Origin: Helicobacter sp. 13S00482-2
GTDB taxonomy: Bacteria > Campylobacterota > Campylobacteria > Campylobacterales > Helicobacteraceae
Direction: 5' to 3'
Length of the DNA: 50,269 nucleotides
Assembly (NCBI RefSeq): GCF_002272795.1
Contig: NZ_MLAT01000012.1
Span: forward strand, 1 to 50,269
Position 1 is the stretch's first letter. Each line of letters begins with the position of its first letter. Under the pieces are notes generated by a model. It was not told the origin of the DNA. It did no database searches and worked only from the letters and a program-made list of their open reading frames with translations. This document shows, piece by piece, positions 39,370 to 50,269 of this stretch. The position numbers were made by a program, and so were the translations under genes.

Positions 39370-40764
39370 ATGATAAAAATGCTTCTTAAGAAATTTTTAA
39401 TCTTACTTTTTTTTATATTTGAGTTGGGATTTGGATTTGATTACACTTTTTCTGGAGATGTGGCCAATTATTCTAAAATCGGATTCAACCACGTGAGTAT
39501 TGATAAGGCTATGGGTCGATATCCCACAGATAGTTTTTCAATTCTTTATGCCACACCCAATGTGAAATTTCATACTGATAGTAATTTTGATATGGGTATT
39601 GGGTTTGCTTTTGGTGGGCTAGTTTATGATTCTACAGAACGAGATAGGGATACATTGGGCAATCTAGTAAATCCCGATGGACTTGGCTATAAATATTTTG
39701 GCTATTATCTAGGCAAAAATGGCAAAGAAAAAGCCAGTGGAAAAAACACGAAAGATTATTTTTTTTCTAATATCTATATAGGATATGAAAATGATTTTTT
39801 TAGTTTCAAGATTGGAAGATTCTTATTTAAAAATACAGATTGGCTCACAGGGAATCAAGAAGGTGGAGAAATTCATTTAAAGGCCAATTTTGGTGAATGG
39901 AGTAATGATTTTTGGGGAGTTATAACTGAAAAAAAATCTTCCCTAGGGGGCAAATGGCTCAAAGATTTTAAATTCTTGAATTCAAGCCCTATTCCTACCA
40001 TTGCAGCTGGAATAAAAATCAAAAATTCTCATATGAGTTTCACTCCTTATGTGCAATCTCAACCAAATCTATATGTGATGACAGCTTTACATTTTGTCTA
40101 TAATGTGACTTTTTTTATTGGAGATGTTCCCATAGAGTTCCAAACTGATTTTTTACCAATGTTCGTGCATCACACACTTGGAGCACAAAATAGATTTTCT
40201 GTTTATGACAATGGAGATAGATCAGTATTTTCACCATCTGTGAATCCAAAAAATCCATATTTATATGGATATGAAGGAAGGCTAGTAGAAAAAGGTGGCG
40301 AAAGCGTGTATTTAAAACAGCTTTTTAAAATCTCCAAAAACTCTTTAAGACATCATTTTGGATTTCAGATATACAAAAATTTTGGGAACCCCAATGAATT
40401 TGTAGGGGGTTGGGGTAATCCTATAGGAATAGATTTAAATGATAGCACTATCTATGATAGAGGAACGGCAAACAACGCAATATTTGCAAGTGATGCATTC
40501 AATAATATCTTTTTTTATGGACTTCAATATCAAAATTTCAACATCAATATGCTCAATCGTTATACCATAAGTCCTAGAAGCAATGAAGAGAGTTTTTCTA
40601 TCAATATGGACTATCTTTTTCCCAATAAACTAAGCATAGGTATCAATCTTACATATTTTGATGATATTACCAAGAAGGGTTATGAAGTTTATCAAACCTA
40701 TCTCAAGCAAGATATTAGAGAAGATAGAAGTTATATATCTACATACATAAAACACAGCTTTTGA
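39370..40764 (+). CDS. Hof-family outer membrane protein
   Basis: The 464-residue precursor begins with a signal peptide (MIKMLLKKFLILLFFIFELGFG). The mature part is aromatic-rich and amphipathic, as in beta-barrels, and ends in phenylalanine (YISTYIKHSF), the outer-membrane insertion signal. The start of the mature protein (SKIGFN, then RYPTDSFSILY) follows the Hof (Helicobacter outer membrane) family pattern. Function is not known; porin-like transport is a guess. GGGG four bases before the ATG is the SD. A paralogue follows after 26 bases. Confidence 0.82.
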   Translation: MIKMLLKKFLILLFFIFELGFGFDYTFSGDVANYSKIGFNHVSIDKAMGRYPTDSFSILYATPNVKFHTDSNFDMGIGFAFGGLVYDSTERDRDTLGNLVNPDGLGYKYFGYYLGKNGKEKASGKNTKDYFFSNIYIGYENDFFSFKIGRFLFKNTDWLTGNQEGGEIHLKANFGEWSNDFWGVITEKKSSLGGKWLKDFKFLNSSPIPTIAAGIKIKNSHMSFTPYVQSQPNLYVMTALHFVYNVTFFIGDVPIEFQTDFLPMFVHHTLGAQNRFSVYDNGDRSVFSPSVNPKNPYLYGYEGRLVEKGGESVYLKQLFKISKNSLRHHFGFQIYKNFGNPNEFVGGWGNPIGIDLNDSTIYDRGTANNAIFASDAFNNIFFYGLQYQNFNINMLNRYTISPRSNEESFSINMDYLFPNKLSIGINLTYFDDITKKGYEVYQTYLKQDIREDRSYISTYIKHSF

Positions 40765-40790
40765 TATTCATTTTAAAGGAAAATATATAT

Positions 40791-42083
40791 ATGAGGAAGA
40801 TTTTAAAGACAGCATTTTTTTGTGGGATGTTTATCACTTCATTTTATGGCTTTGACTTTGATCTCACAGGCAGTGCAAGTGCCTTTTCAAAAATTGGCTT
40901 TGATGGTAGAAAATACGATCCTACAAACAATATATATCCTACAGATAGCTATACAAGCATACTTGGTGAAATGAATTTTGAATTCAAAAATATCACACAA
41001 GGTTTAGATATTGTTGTTGGCGGAATGCTCAATGCACTCGTTTATGATTCCACTATTCATCAAGGTCAAGGACAAGGCTATCCTTATGATTTTGGGACTC
41101 AATACATAGGATATTGGGCAGGACATAGTGGATTAGAAGTCCAATCTCCAAGATTCTTTATGGTTCATAATGCATACATTAACTACGATTATGAAGGATT
41201 TTTTGGTTTGAAACTTGGAAGATATGAAACAAGTGCTCAAGACTGGTTCACCGCCTTTAATCAAGGGGGTGAGTTCTATGGAAAATACGAAAATTTTAAG
41301 ATCTGGGGAATGTTCTCTGATGCTAGGGCTTCAGCATATAATGATTGGTTTTGGGATTATGGACGTTTTTATACACAAGGAGAACCCCTAGTATCTGGTG
41401 GGATTGAATTTTCCAAATATGGACTGAGCATATCGCCTTATTATTACTATATTCCAAATAGCATGAATGCTCCTGGATTCAATATCACTTATGATACAAA
41501 TCCCGATTTTAAAAATGTTGGTTTTAGATCAAAAACAACAATTGTAATGCTTTTTCCATTTTATTCAAATACTTCATCTAGCACATTAGATGTAATAGCA
41601 TTCAATGAAGTGCTTGGAAAAAATGCACAAAGTCTATTCATACGAGAACAGCTTTATTATGACAATTATAACTTTGGAGCCATGATCTATAAAAATTTTG
41701 GAAATGCAAATGGTAGGATTGGAGTATATGGAGATCCTATAACATATAATATTTGGACAGGAAGTGTATATGATTTTGGCCCTTCGCTTTCAAATATGGT
41801 CGGAAAGGATGCCTTGAGTGGATTTTTATATGTTGGGCAAACATTAGATAAACTGAATTGGAAAATTTTAGGTCGTCTCACAAGTTCTCCAAGGGCAGAT
41901 GAACAAAGCTTAGCATTATATCTAGACTATGATTTTAATAAAAAAATCAATGCTGGATTCAAACTAGAATATATGCAAGTGAATACGCATCAAGGTTATC
42001 AAATCGGATCCACAGCTCCTCTTAAAACTGAAAATTTTTCAGACAGAAGTCACTTGATGATGCATATCACTCATAGCTTTTAA
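40791..42083 (+). CDS. Second Hof-family outer membrane protein
   Basis: The 430-residue precursor has a signal peptide (MRKILKTAFFCGMFITSFYG) and the same layout as its neighbour: SKIGFDGRKYDP, then YPTDSYTSILGEMNF near the mature N-terminus, YKNFGNANGRIGVYGDP and SSPRADEQSLALYLDYDFN later, and terminal phenylalanine (ITHSF). The pair clearly arose by tandem duplication with strong divergence. The frame is open ten codons earlier into the previous gene, but AAAGGAA before the ATG at 40791 fixes the start. Likely co-transcribed with the first. Confidence 0.82.
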   Translation: MRKILKTAFFCGMFITSFYGFDFDLTGSASAFSKIGFDGRKYDPTNNIYPTDSYTSILGEMNFEFKNITQGLDIVVGGMLNALVYDSTIHQGQGQGYPYDFGTQYIGYWAGHSGLEVQSPRFFMVHNAYINYDYEGFFGLKLGRYETSAQDWFTAFNQGGEFYGKYENFKIWGMFSDARASAYNDWFWDYGRFYTQGEPLVSGGIEFSKYGLSISPYYYYIPNSMNAPGFNITYDTNPDFKNVGFRSKTTIVMLFPFYSNTSSSTLDVIAFNEVLGKNAQSLFIREQLYYDNYNFGAMIYKNFGNANGRIGVYGDPITYNIWTGSVYDFGPSLSNMVGKDALSGFLYVGQTLDKLNWKILGRLTSSPRADEQSLALYLDYDFNKKINAGFKLEYMQVNTHQGYQIGSTAPLKTENFSDRSHLMMHITHSF

Positions 42084-42090
42084 GTGACAC

Positions 42091-42570
42091 TCAATTCAAG
42101 ATATTTTTAATGATTTCTTCTATAGGAGCATTGGCATTGATAATCTTGTCCGAAACTCTTTCATAAATACTTTTCCGTTCTTCATACAAGTATCTAGCCT
42201 CACATAGATTCTGAAACAAAGGTCTTTTGGCAATCTGCTCAGGATCTAAACGCTTAAGAATTGCATCAAAGTCTATTTCCAGATAGATTACCTTTCCAAG
42301 CCCTGAGAGTGGATTGAATATTGGCATTCCCCCACCTGTAGCAATGATGGCATTAAAAAGACTTCCTTGTGCCCATTTTATAAAGTCCCCTTCTAGCTCA
42401 CGAAAGTATTTTTCTCCCTTTAAGCTAAATATATCTGAAATACTGCAATCTTCCTGATTGCTAATAAGTACATCACTATCAATAAAAAACCTGTGTGTAT
42501 GCTTTGCAAGTTCCCTACCTACAAAACTTTTTCCACTCCCCATAAAACCTATAATTACAATATTATTCAC
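42091..42570 (-). CDS. aroK: Shikimate kinase
   Basis: AroK phosphorylates shikimate on the way to chorismate. The 159-residue protein has the P-loop GFMGSGKS (8-15), the shikimate-binding FIDSD, YFRELEGDF and TGGGMP, and the lid RPLFQ. The start is GTG immediately after the TAA of the AMIN gene. It is the last gene of the run recA-eno-ftsB-like-AMIN-aroK, the same order as in H. pylori. Confidence 0.95.
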   Translation of the reverse strand: MNNIVIIGFMGSGKSFVGRELAKHTHRFFIDSDVLISNQEDCSISDIFSLKGEKYFRELEGDFIKWAQGSLFNAIIATGGGMPIFNPLSGLGKVIYLEIDFDAILKRLDPEQIAKRPLFQNLCEARYLYEERKSIYERVSDKIINANAPIEEIIKNILN

Positions 42571-43160
42571 TTACTTTACACTAACAATATAATATTGATC
42601 TTCTTTATCTATCTTGTATCTATACTGACCATCTAAGGTAATGACAATACGATAAAAATTTTCGTGCGTACCTACAGAAATTTTGCTGTAATATTTTTTT
42701 GCAATATCGATACTTTGATTGACATTAGGATTTTTTCTATCTATATCAATAACAATTCGATAAGGAGTGGGAAGAATAAAACTACGCTGAATATTCTCAG
42801 TGGTATGAATATAAAGCTTATCATTTTGAATAAAGAATTCAAATGGTTTGATGGTGTAATAATTTGTCTCTTCCGAAACAAAAGCACTTTTTTGACTAAA
42901 ACTCAAAGGATAATGCCAATCTATACTCCTATCAATATCAAAAGTTTTTGTCTCAATAGAACCATCAATGTTTTGATAGATAACACTCACCCCTTTTAAA
43001 ATTCTCGCAGTAGTAGGCAATTTGAAATCAAATGCTTCAAAATATTTTTTTGAATCTTGAATCTCATTTTCAGAGCTATTTTTCGGATTAACAACAGATT
43101 CAAAAGGGTTTTCTCTACCAACAAGAATGCAAAAAATAAAAAATATAGCAATAATTTTTT

Positions 43161-43164
<4 letters not shown>
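42571..43164 (-). CDS. Exported AMIN-domain protein
   Basis: The 197-residue product has a signal peptide (MKKIIAIFFIFCILVG), a linker of about 60 residues and a C-terminal AMIN-like fold (SFILPTPYRIVIDIDR, then FYRIVITLDG). AMIN domains bind peptidoglycan or place envelope machines at the cell pole or septum. The GTG start overlaps the ftsB-like stop (GTGA). With an FtsB-like neighbour, a role in cell wall or division is plausible but unproven. Confidence 0.75.
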
Positions 43165-44698
<1,534 letters not shown>

Positions 44699-44708
44699 TT
44701 AGAACTCC

Positions 44709-45755
44709 TTATTCAGACATTTCATCAAGAGGTTCATCAGGAAGAGGCATAATTTCTTCTGTAGAACCGATCTGTTCTTTTATTTTTGAGATAATCTCAG
44801 TAGCTAGAGCCTTATCTTCTTTGAGCAAAGCTTTAGCGTTTTCACGCCCCTGCCCTAGTTTTCTATCCCCATAACTAAGCCAAGAACCGCTTTTATCGAC
44901 AATATCAAGCTTGATACCATAATCAATAATCTCACCCTCACGGCTGATTCCTTCTCCAAACATAATATCAAACTCAGCCTCTCTAAAAGGTGGTGCGACT
45001 TTATTTTTCACAACTTTTGCTTTTGCACGATTTCCTATTTGCTGTTCATTTTGTTTCAAGGTAGCAACACGCCTAATATCGATACGAACACTCGCATAAA
45101 ACTTCAACGCATTCCCCCCAGTAGTAGTCTCTGGACTACCATAACCCATCTGACCTATTTTCATACGAATCTGATTGATAAAAATTAAAGTCGTATTCAT
45201 CTTATGCAAAATAGCTGTTATTTTTCTCAACGCTTGGCTCATCAGTCTTGCTTGTAATCCCACGTGAGTATCGCCCATTTCACCTTCTATTTCTGCTCTT
45301 GGAGTAAGTGCAGCCACAGAGTCGATGACCACAAGATCAATAGCCCCACTTCGAGTGAGTGTCTCAAGAATCTCTAAAGCCTGTTCACCATTATCAGGCT
45401 GAGAGACAAGTAAATTTTCTGTATCCACCCCAAGTTTTTTAGCATAATAAACATCTAAAGCATGTTCTGCATCAATAAATGCACAAATACCCCCATTTTT
45501 TTGACATTCAGCAATAATCTGAAGACTAAGCGTGGTTTTCCCACTAGATTCAGGTCCATAAATTTCGATTATTCTACCTTTAGGGATTCCACCAATTCCA
45601 AGTGCCATATCTAGCCCTAATGAACCTGTCGAAATAGCATCAATTTTTTCTATCTGTTTATCACCCAATCTCACTAAGGCACCTTTTCCAAATGTCTTGT
45701 CGATTTGTTTGAGTGCTAACTCAATTGCTTTTTGCTTTTTTTCATCCATCGCCAT
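44709..45755 (-). CDS. recA: Recombinase RecA
   Basis: RecA forms filaments on single-stranded DNA for recombination and repair. The 348-residue protein has the P-loop GPESSGKT (67-74), [11 protein letters not shown], the LexA/DNA loop region [19 protein letters not shown] and [16 protein letters not shown]. The frame is open eight codons upstream, but AAGGA five bases before the ATG at 45755 and the genus N-terminus [10 protein letters not shown] decide the start. Natural transformation in Helicobacter depends on RecA. Confidence 0.98.
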   Translation of the reverse strand: MAMDEKKQKAIELALKQIDKTFGKGALVRLGDKQIEKIDAISTGSLGLDMALGIGGIPKGRIIEIYGPESSGKTTLSLQIIAECQKNGGICAFIDAEHALDVYYAKKLGVDTENLLVSQPDNGEQALEILETLTRSGAIDLVVIDSVAALTPRAEIEGEMGDTHVGLQARLMSQALRKITAILHKMNTTLIFINQIRMKIGQMGYGSPETTTGGNALKFYASVRIDIRRVATLKQNEQQIGNRAKAKVVKNKVAPPFREAEFDIMFGEGISREGEIIDYGIKLDIVDKSGSWLSYGDRKLGQGRENAKALLKEDKALATEIISKIKEQIGSTEEIMPLPDEPLDEMSE

Positions 45756-46180
45756 CAGATTCCTTTTTTGAAAATTCATAGTTTGATATGCTTTGAATTC
45801 TATCTAAGTCTTAACTAAAATTAACTTAGTTTTTGGATTTTTTGGAACTTTACATCAAAATCCAAAAATATCAATCCAAATAACCCACCTCCATAAAATC
45901 AAAATAGCAATACCTAAAGCAAAATTTCACACCATCAAGGCAATAACGCCAAGCCCTTAGTGCTTAAAATAAACAACCCTATTGTATTAGACTTTCCATC
46001 TTCAAGCTTTTTAATATTCCATCTAGATAGATTTAGTATCCTTACCAATATATTTATTTTAACACCTGCATTTTTACCTATTTAGCCAAATTTAGCACTT
46101 TTAGCTGTTGTATCTAGTGATTTTACAGGTATTTTATGATGCCAAATCCTCTCACTTCAATAGCAGAATTATCGATATTT
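45756..46180. other. Gene-free stretch upstream of recA
   Basis: This 425-bp interval separates recA from the DUF302 gene on the same strand. It should hold the recA promoter, but no strong box stands out. Fragmentary minus-strand sequence of hydrophobic composition (about 45880-45980) has no start and is broken by stops. I see no gene or RNA here. Confidence 0.4.
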
Positions 46181-46690
46181 CTAATGCATTTTAGTGATGG
46201 CATCAGTGAATTTTTCATAAGCTTCTTGCGTGGCTTTTATAAAAGAATCATCAGCACCAAAACCCAAACCTTTTGGATAAAAATCAAGCCTTAAATATCC
46301 CACAAAAACATCTTTATCTCTTTGATATATCAACACCTTCATAGGTAACTCAATAGCGATATTAGGATGTGCATTCATCACATTTGTTCCCACAGCTGGA
46401 TTTCCAAAAACAATCACAACCGTAGGAGGAAGCGTTTTATCAAATTCACTAGCAGCTTTTGAATGATCCAAGATAGCAAAAAGTTTGATTTTTTGCTTTT
46501 TGATGAGATCTTTGGCGCGTTCAAGTGTAGTGGCAAAATCATAATCACTCTTTTTCAAACTAAAATATCTAGCATCATACTGACTAATATTTTTAGGATT
46601 CACATGAAGATTTTTTATATCCAAAACCTCCTTTGCATTTGCGATAGAAACAAAACCTATTGACAATAATATAAATAAAATCAACTTCAT
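46181..46690 (-). CDS. Exported DUF302 domain protein
   Basis: The 169-residue product has a signal peptide (MKLILFILLSIGFVSIANA) and a DUF302 domain: a YFSLKKSDYDFATTLERAKD start, IFAILDHSKAA-like middle (here LFAILDHSKAA), VVIVFGNPAVGTNVM and the conserved IAIELPMKVLIYQ strand. DUF302 proteins are small periplasmic or cytoplasmic proteins of unknown function. The second of two ATGs is chosen for its distance from AGAGG. It stands alone between recA and the acetyltransferase gene. Confidence 0.82.
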   Translation of the reverse strand: MKLILFILLSIGFVSIANAKEVLDIKNLHVNPKNISQYDARYFSLKKSDYDFATTLERAKDLIKKQKIKLFAILDHSKAASEFDKTLPPTVVIVFGNPAVGTNVMNAHPNIAIELPMKVLIYQRDKDVFVGYLRLDFYPKGLGFGADDSFIKATQEAYEKFTDAITKMH

Positions 46691-46763
46691 CATAACCTCT
46701 TTTTTTTAAAATATACCCGCATTTTAGAGTAAAAATGCAGAAGTATTGCTGAAACAACAAAAT

Positions 46764-47243
46764 CTACAAATCCTGATATTTTCTCTTTAACATATGAGCT
46801 GTTTTCTCATTTTTGAACTGTTTTCTCATTTTGATACCATCTTCATTACCATAATACAATGGCAAGATTTTCCAAACCTTAAAACCCAATGAAGCATACA
46901 AGGCAATTGCCTTTTTATTGCTTGATCGAACCTCTAAAGAGATAGATTTTTTGGACTTCTTTAAAGCCAACCCTATAGCATACTCACAAAGTCGCTTTCC
47001 ATATCCCCTGCCCTGATATCTACAATCTATGGCAAGAGAGTATATCCTAGCACTTTTAGCATACATTATCACCAGAATATATCCTGCAATATATCCATCT
47101 TCCCAAAGCACAAATATACGATTATCCAGCCTAAAGTGATAATCTAAAACCGAGCGAGTGAATCTTCCTTCTTCAGGAGTAAAAAGAGCCTCCTCAAGTC
47201 TATAAAGTTCTCTTATGTCCTCTTTTTTAGCTTTTGTAATCAT
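46764..47243 (-). CDS. GNAT-family N-acetyltransferase, RimI-like
   Basis: The 159-residue GNAT protein has the acetyl-CoA-binding motif YQGRGYGKRL after the SLAIDCR strand, then the SLEVRSSNKKAIALYASLGFK motif B typical of RimI-type protein acetyltransferases. RimI acetylates ribosomal protein S18; the target here cannot be read from sequence. The ATG overlaps the stop of the DUF2156 gene by one base, so the two are coupled. Confidence 0.8.
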   Translation of the reverse strand: MITKAKKEDIRELYRLEEALFTPEEGRFTRSVLDYHFRLDNRIFVLWEDGYIAGYILVIMYAKSARIYSLAIDCRYQGRGYGKRLCEYAIGLALKKSKKSISLEVRSSNKKAIALYASLGFKVWKILPLYYGNEDGIKMRKQFKNEKTAHMLKRKYQDL

Positions 47244-48223
47244 TATTTTTGATAAATAGTGTATTTTGGAACCAATTTTTCAGGTCGATAGGACATCTTT
47301 ACCTTTTTGAGATTTTCAAATCCCATATCATCTCCGACATTTAAATATTCAGTATTATACTTATCCTTCAAGACCTTGCAAAATTCTCTAAATATGAACT
47401 GTGCACAACCCAAAACCTCAAAATCAGTCTTTTCGATCAATACACTCGCAGTATCTTCCCTAACCTGTTCGCCAACTGTAAAACCTTTGAGCTCATCTCC
47501 AATATAAATAACAAGTCCAACCAATCCAAGTGCTTGATAATCTTGCAATACCCTTTTAACCGCAAGACGTTCTTGATAAATCCCATCCATAAAGTTATCT
47601 ACTTCCTCTTTAGGCATATACTTGATACGATCACTCACCCATTTATTGAAGAGGTTATTGATAGGGATTGTATGAATATCAGGATCTAGAGTTTCTATCT
47701 TAAAATCAGGGTACGCCTTTTTAAACTTATTGATTTCATTTCTCTTCACATGATAGGCATTGCCTTTGAGCTCGATGAGATCATCTGTCTTATAGATATA
47801 ATCCACAAGCTTTTTTTCAATCACATAATTTTCCAATGATGAAAAAATCACCTCCCCTTCATTGCTATAAGTAATAAAACCTTCCAAAAGTTCATCACAA
47901 ACATACTCAATCTTAGAGTAATAATTTGAGGAATTATTTTCATTCATGATCTCAAAGCATTTAAAAATAGCATTATAAGAATTTCTTGAATTTCCAAGAG
48001 GTGGGAGCAACATAGAAAGCTCCCCTCCTGTCATCACAAACAAACAAAATGTATCATCAATGATTTCATAAAAACCACTTGTTCGTGAGAGCCATATATA
48101 GTTCGCAGCAAAAGAATAATCACTCACATCCACTTGTGTTTTTTGTAGATACTCCTCCATAATCTTTTTTGTTTCCAATACAAAAGGCTTAAGCCTATAT
48201 TCCAAGATATTTATTGTCGCCAT
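47243..48223 (-). CDS. DUF2156 domain protein
   Basis: The 326-residue cytoplasmic protein matches DUF2156, a tandem GNAT-like fold also found at the C-terminus of lysylphosphatidylglycerol synthases. Visible features are DYSFAANYIWLSRTSGFYE, a KRNEINKFKKAYPDF helix, LVGLVIYIGDELKGFTVGEQ, and the end NVGDDMGFENLKKVKMSYRP. No membrane domain is attached, so lipid aminoacylation is only one possibility. Coupled to a downstream acetyltransferase. Confidence 0.8.
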   Translation of the reverse strand: MATINILEYRLKPFVLETKKIMEEYLQKTQVDVSDYSFAANYIWLSRTSGFYEIIDDTFCLFVMTGGELSMLLPPLGNSRNSYNAIFKCFEIMNENNSSNYYSKIEYVCDELLEGFITYSNEGEVIFSSLENYVIEKKLVDYIYKTDDLIELKGNAYHVKRNEINKFKKAYPDFKIETLDPDIHTIPINNLFNKWVSDRIKYMPKEEVDNFMDGIYQERLAVKRVLQDYQALGLVGLVIYIGDELKGFTVGEQVREDTASVLIEKTDFEVLGCAQFIFREFCKVLKDKYNTEYLNVGDDMGFENLKKVKMSYRPEKLVPKYTIYQK

Positions 48224-48604
48224 AATAAAAGCCTTTATTTAAATTTTAGGCGAAATTATACTCCTTAATCTTCACTTTAATTCTCCTAGTTTCAAGTATT
48301 TTTTTCACCAATACAAACATCCCTTTTTGCATCTTTATTTTCATATGCCTTACAAAAACCCTGAGAAATTTAATACATCAAAATATATCATCACATTGAG
48401 TCCCATCTCATAGATGACAAAGATAGCTACCAACCACAAGCCCTTCGCACAAAAAATACAAGTAATAAAATCACAAATAAAATAAACAATACTATATACA
48501 TTAAACTTGCGTTATAGCACTCATATAGGGCAAATCAGATATGCTATAGTAAAACTCTTTATAAAAATTAAAAATTATTGTACCAAATATTGAATTTTAT
48601 GAGA
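48224..48604. other. Gene-free region upstream of the surface-protein gene
   Basis: About 380 bp of AT-rich sequence lies between the divergent DUF2156 gene and the promoter at 48605. No open frame, repeat or RNA-like structure stands out. Confidence 0.4.
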
Positions 48605-48610
48605 TATAAT
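48605..48610 (+). promoter_or_regulatory. Probable -10 box of the surface-protein gene
   Basis: A perfect TATAAT preceded by TATGAGA lies 37 bases before the ATG at 48648. AAAAAGGA at 48634-48641 is the SD. The promoter and SD are intact, so the only visible block to expression is the reading frame at the poly-G tract. Confidence 0.6.
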
Positions 48611-48647
48611 ACCTCCGAGTCAAACAACAATCTAAAAAGGACATCTT

Positions 48648-50269
48648 ATGAACAATGACAATTTTTTGCTTTTAAAACGCAATGGGGGGGGGGGCATCAG
48701 AAAAACTCATCTCTAAAAAATCCCATCATCCATTTCCAAAGTCTCAAAATTTCCCAAACCATACTCTCTTCTCATTTTTTAAAACCAAATCACTTGTTTT
48801 AAGTCTAACTCTAGCTGGAGTGTTTTTTCCTCTTAGGATGCAAGCTGTTACCTTTGATACAGGTGCTTGTCCTACTGATAAGAATTGTGGTCATCTTGGA
48901 TTCATCACTGATGATGATGGATCTGCTTTGCACTACACAAGAGTCGGTCTTGTTAAACCGTATGATCACATCAAAGTCAAAAATGCTTCAACAGTCAGCC
49001 CCTTGCAGAACTTTAGAGGTTACATCACCAATCTCCAAATGCAAGGCTACTCTATCAACGCTCCAGTCTTACTGTTTAAGAAAGATAGCTCAAGTCTAAT
49101 TTCATACATCGAAGATTCTAAAATCACTTCACTCATCAGTGGGAGTTTAGGTCAATTCGATTTTCAAAAAAGTTCTGTTGATGGAGATGTCAATATCACA
49201 GGAGGAGATACCAACGCTTTGAACTTTTATTCTAGCTCAATGAAAGGAGATGTCAATATCAATGGTGGAACTACTAATAGTGTTTATTTTGATAATAAAT
49301 ATAATACCAAATCCACCCCCACTTTAGATGGAAACATCATCTTAAATACAGGGGGCACACTTGATGTTAAATTTACTGATGCTATCTGGAATGGATCTTT
49401 CAAAGACATCGGAGGAAATGCAGCCTCGGTGATAAATTTTACTTTCACTAGATCCAAAATCAATCCTACTAGCAATCAAATCACCAATTTCACCTTCTTG
49501 CACGGAACTGATAATGTTACGCTAAATAGCTCAAATCTCAACGTTGATGTCTATACCCAAGCCACTAAGACCAATATCACATTAAATAACAACTCCTCAA
49601 TGAACAACATCAATGTGATGGGAGGAACGAATGTAAAAAATATCACTTTAAATAATGGATCTTATATTCATAAGCTTATCTCCACTGGTGGGGGTGGTGC
49701 CAATCTCGTATTAAATAATAGCACCATAGGGAAACTTGATGACCAAGATTCCATCGCTATGTTCTCTAGTGGTGCGAATATCTACGTAACAGCAACCAAT
49801 AACTCCACTATCAATGGACATTTTGACTCTGATGCGTATAATACCTCTGAACTGAAAATCTCTGATAGCATCTGGAATGGTAGGGATGTTAAAATAAGTG
49901 CCATTGATTCTCCTCTTGGCAAAGAACTTACCACGAAGATGGCGATCTTGAACTACTATGGAACACTCCTTAGTTCCTCTTATATTAATAACTCCACCAT
50001 CAATGGAGGCATTCTTTGGATAAAATCAAATTTTGGATCAGGAGAAGGTCTTAGTTTTACAAAAAGCACCTTAAATGGTAGTCTGTATCATAATTATTCA
50101 GGGGTACCAGCAAACGTTGGAAACGACTCCATCGGGGCGTCCTTTAACTTCAATGCTTCTACCATGAATGGAGACATCATTGATGGCACTTCAGCTATCA
50201 CAACTACAAATGGCACTGCCAATCATGCCCTCACCAACGTGACCTTTAGAAATAAATCCACCTTAAATG
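48648..50269 (+). CDS. Phase-variable autotransporter-like surface protein (5' part, out of frame here)
   Basis: From ATG 48648 the frame reads MNNDNFLLLKRN, enters a G11 tract and stops at 48714-48716. Removing one G (or adding two) opens one frame to the window end: about 540 residues. That protein has a long N-terminal extension, a hydrophobic signal segment (LVLSLTLAGVFFPLRMQA), then a passenger of short repeated beta units of the form NNSTINGxx (SSSMKGDVNI, NSTINGHF, NSTINGGIL, STMNGDII, KSTLNG), as in beta-helix adhesins. The barrel would lie beyond the edge. One disulphide candidate, CPTDKNC, lies after the signal. Confidence 0.85.
48684..48694. repeat. G11 phase-variation tract inside the surface-protein gene
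   Basis: Eleven G at codons 13-16 decide the downstream frame. The G11 state seen here is OFF (a stop six codons later). G10 or G13 is ON. Confidence 0.9.

Overview
The window is AT-rich (about two thirds A+T by eye) and comes from a non-pylori Helicobacter (Campylobacterota). The assignment rests on gene order and content. Several blocks match H. pylori neighbourhoods: lolA-secA-lolC; hemC/fxsA-like/proS/hemA/ispB; nudA-lysC-hobA-holB-folP; truD-htpX-folE; ppa-adk-aspS-cheV-ligA; recA-eno-aroK. There is a Campylobacterota-type tmRNA tag, Hof-type outer membrane proteins, and poly-G tracts of the kind used for phase variation. A hisD gene separates it from H. pylori, which cannot make histidine.

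Layout. 1-1249: the N-terminal part of a tyrosine integrase running off the left edge, 282 bp beyond the 3' end of tmRNA (ssrA). 1290-5708: lolA, and divergently secA-lolC/E (protein export and lipoprotein release). 5876-6124: an RRM protein. 6127-14155: one long minus-strand operon, read hisD, DUF2018, small exported protein, ispB, hemA, proS, fxsA-like, hemC, thiE. 14156-15985: a gene-free decayed stretch with two G11 tracts, a gene stub and a truncated second copy of the integrase. 16268-16789: two tRNA-Leu genes behind atpE. 16850-17608: relic of a VirB10-type conjugation protein. 17609-23951: aspC, then the tightly overlapping nudA-lysC-hobA-holB-folP-hypothetical operon. 24059-29228: two cytochromes c553, hemW, rpsB-tsf and alr. 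29228-31899: truD, htpX, folE. 31942-37872: ppa, adk, aspS, a CheV, and divergent ligA. 37974-39060: a shattered type I restriction specificity gene (hsdS). 39370-42083: two tandem Hof-family outer membrane proteins. 42091-45755: recA, then eno-ftsB-like-AMIN-aroK. 46181-48223: a DUF302 protein, a GNAT acetyltransferase and a DUF2156 protein. 48648-end: the 5' part of a large phase-variable autotransporter-like surface protein.

Most of the window is housekeeping sequence in compact overlapping operons. The accessory signal is concentrated at the RNA genes and at the right end. The same integrase head plus a near-identical regulatory/attachment region of about 220 bp lies beside both tmRNA and tRNA-Leu(CAA), at the same distance from each RNA's 3' end. 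Relics of conjugation and restriction genes suggest repeated element arrival and decay. The clearest live accessory locus is the surface protein at the right edge, whose 11-G tract puts it out of frame in this sequence; a tract of 10 or 13 G would open it. A 9-C tract also occupies the ribosome-binding position of alr. No CRISPR array, complete insertion sequence or rRNA was seen.
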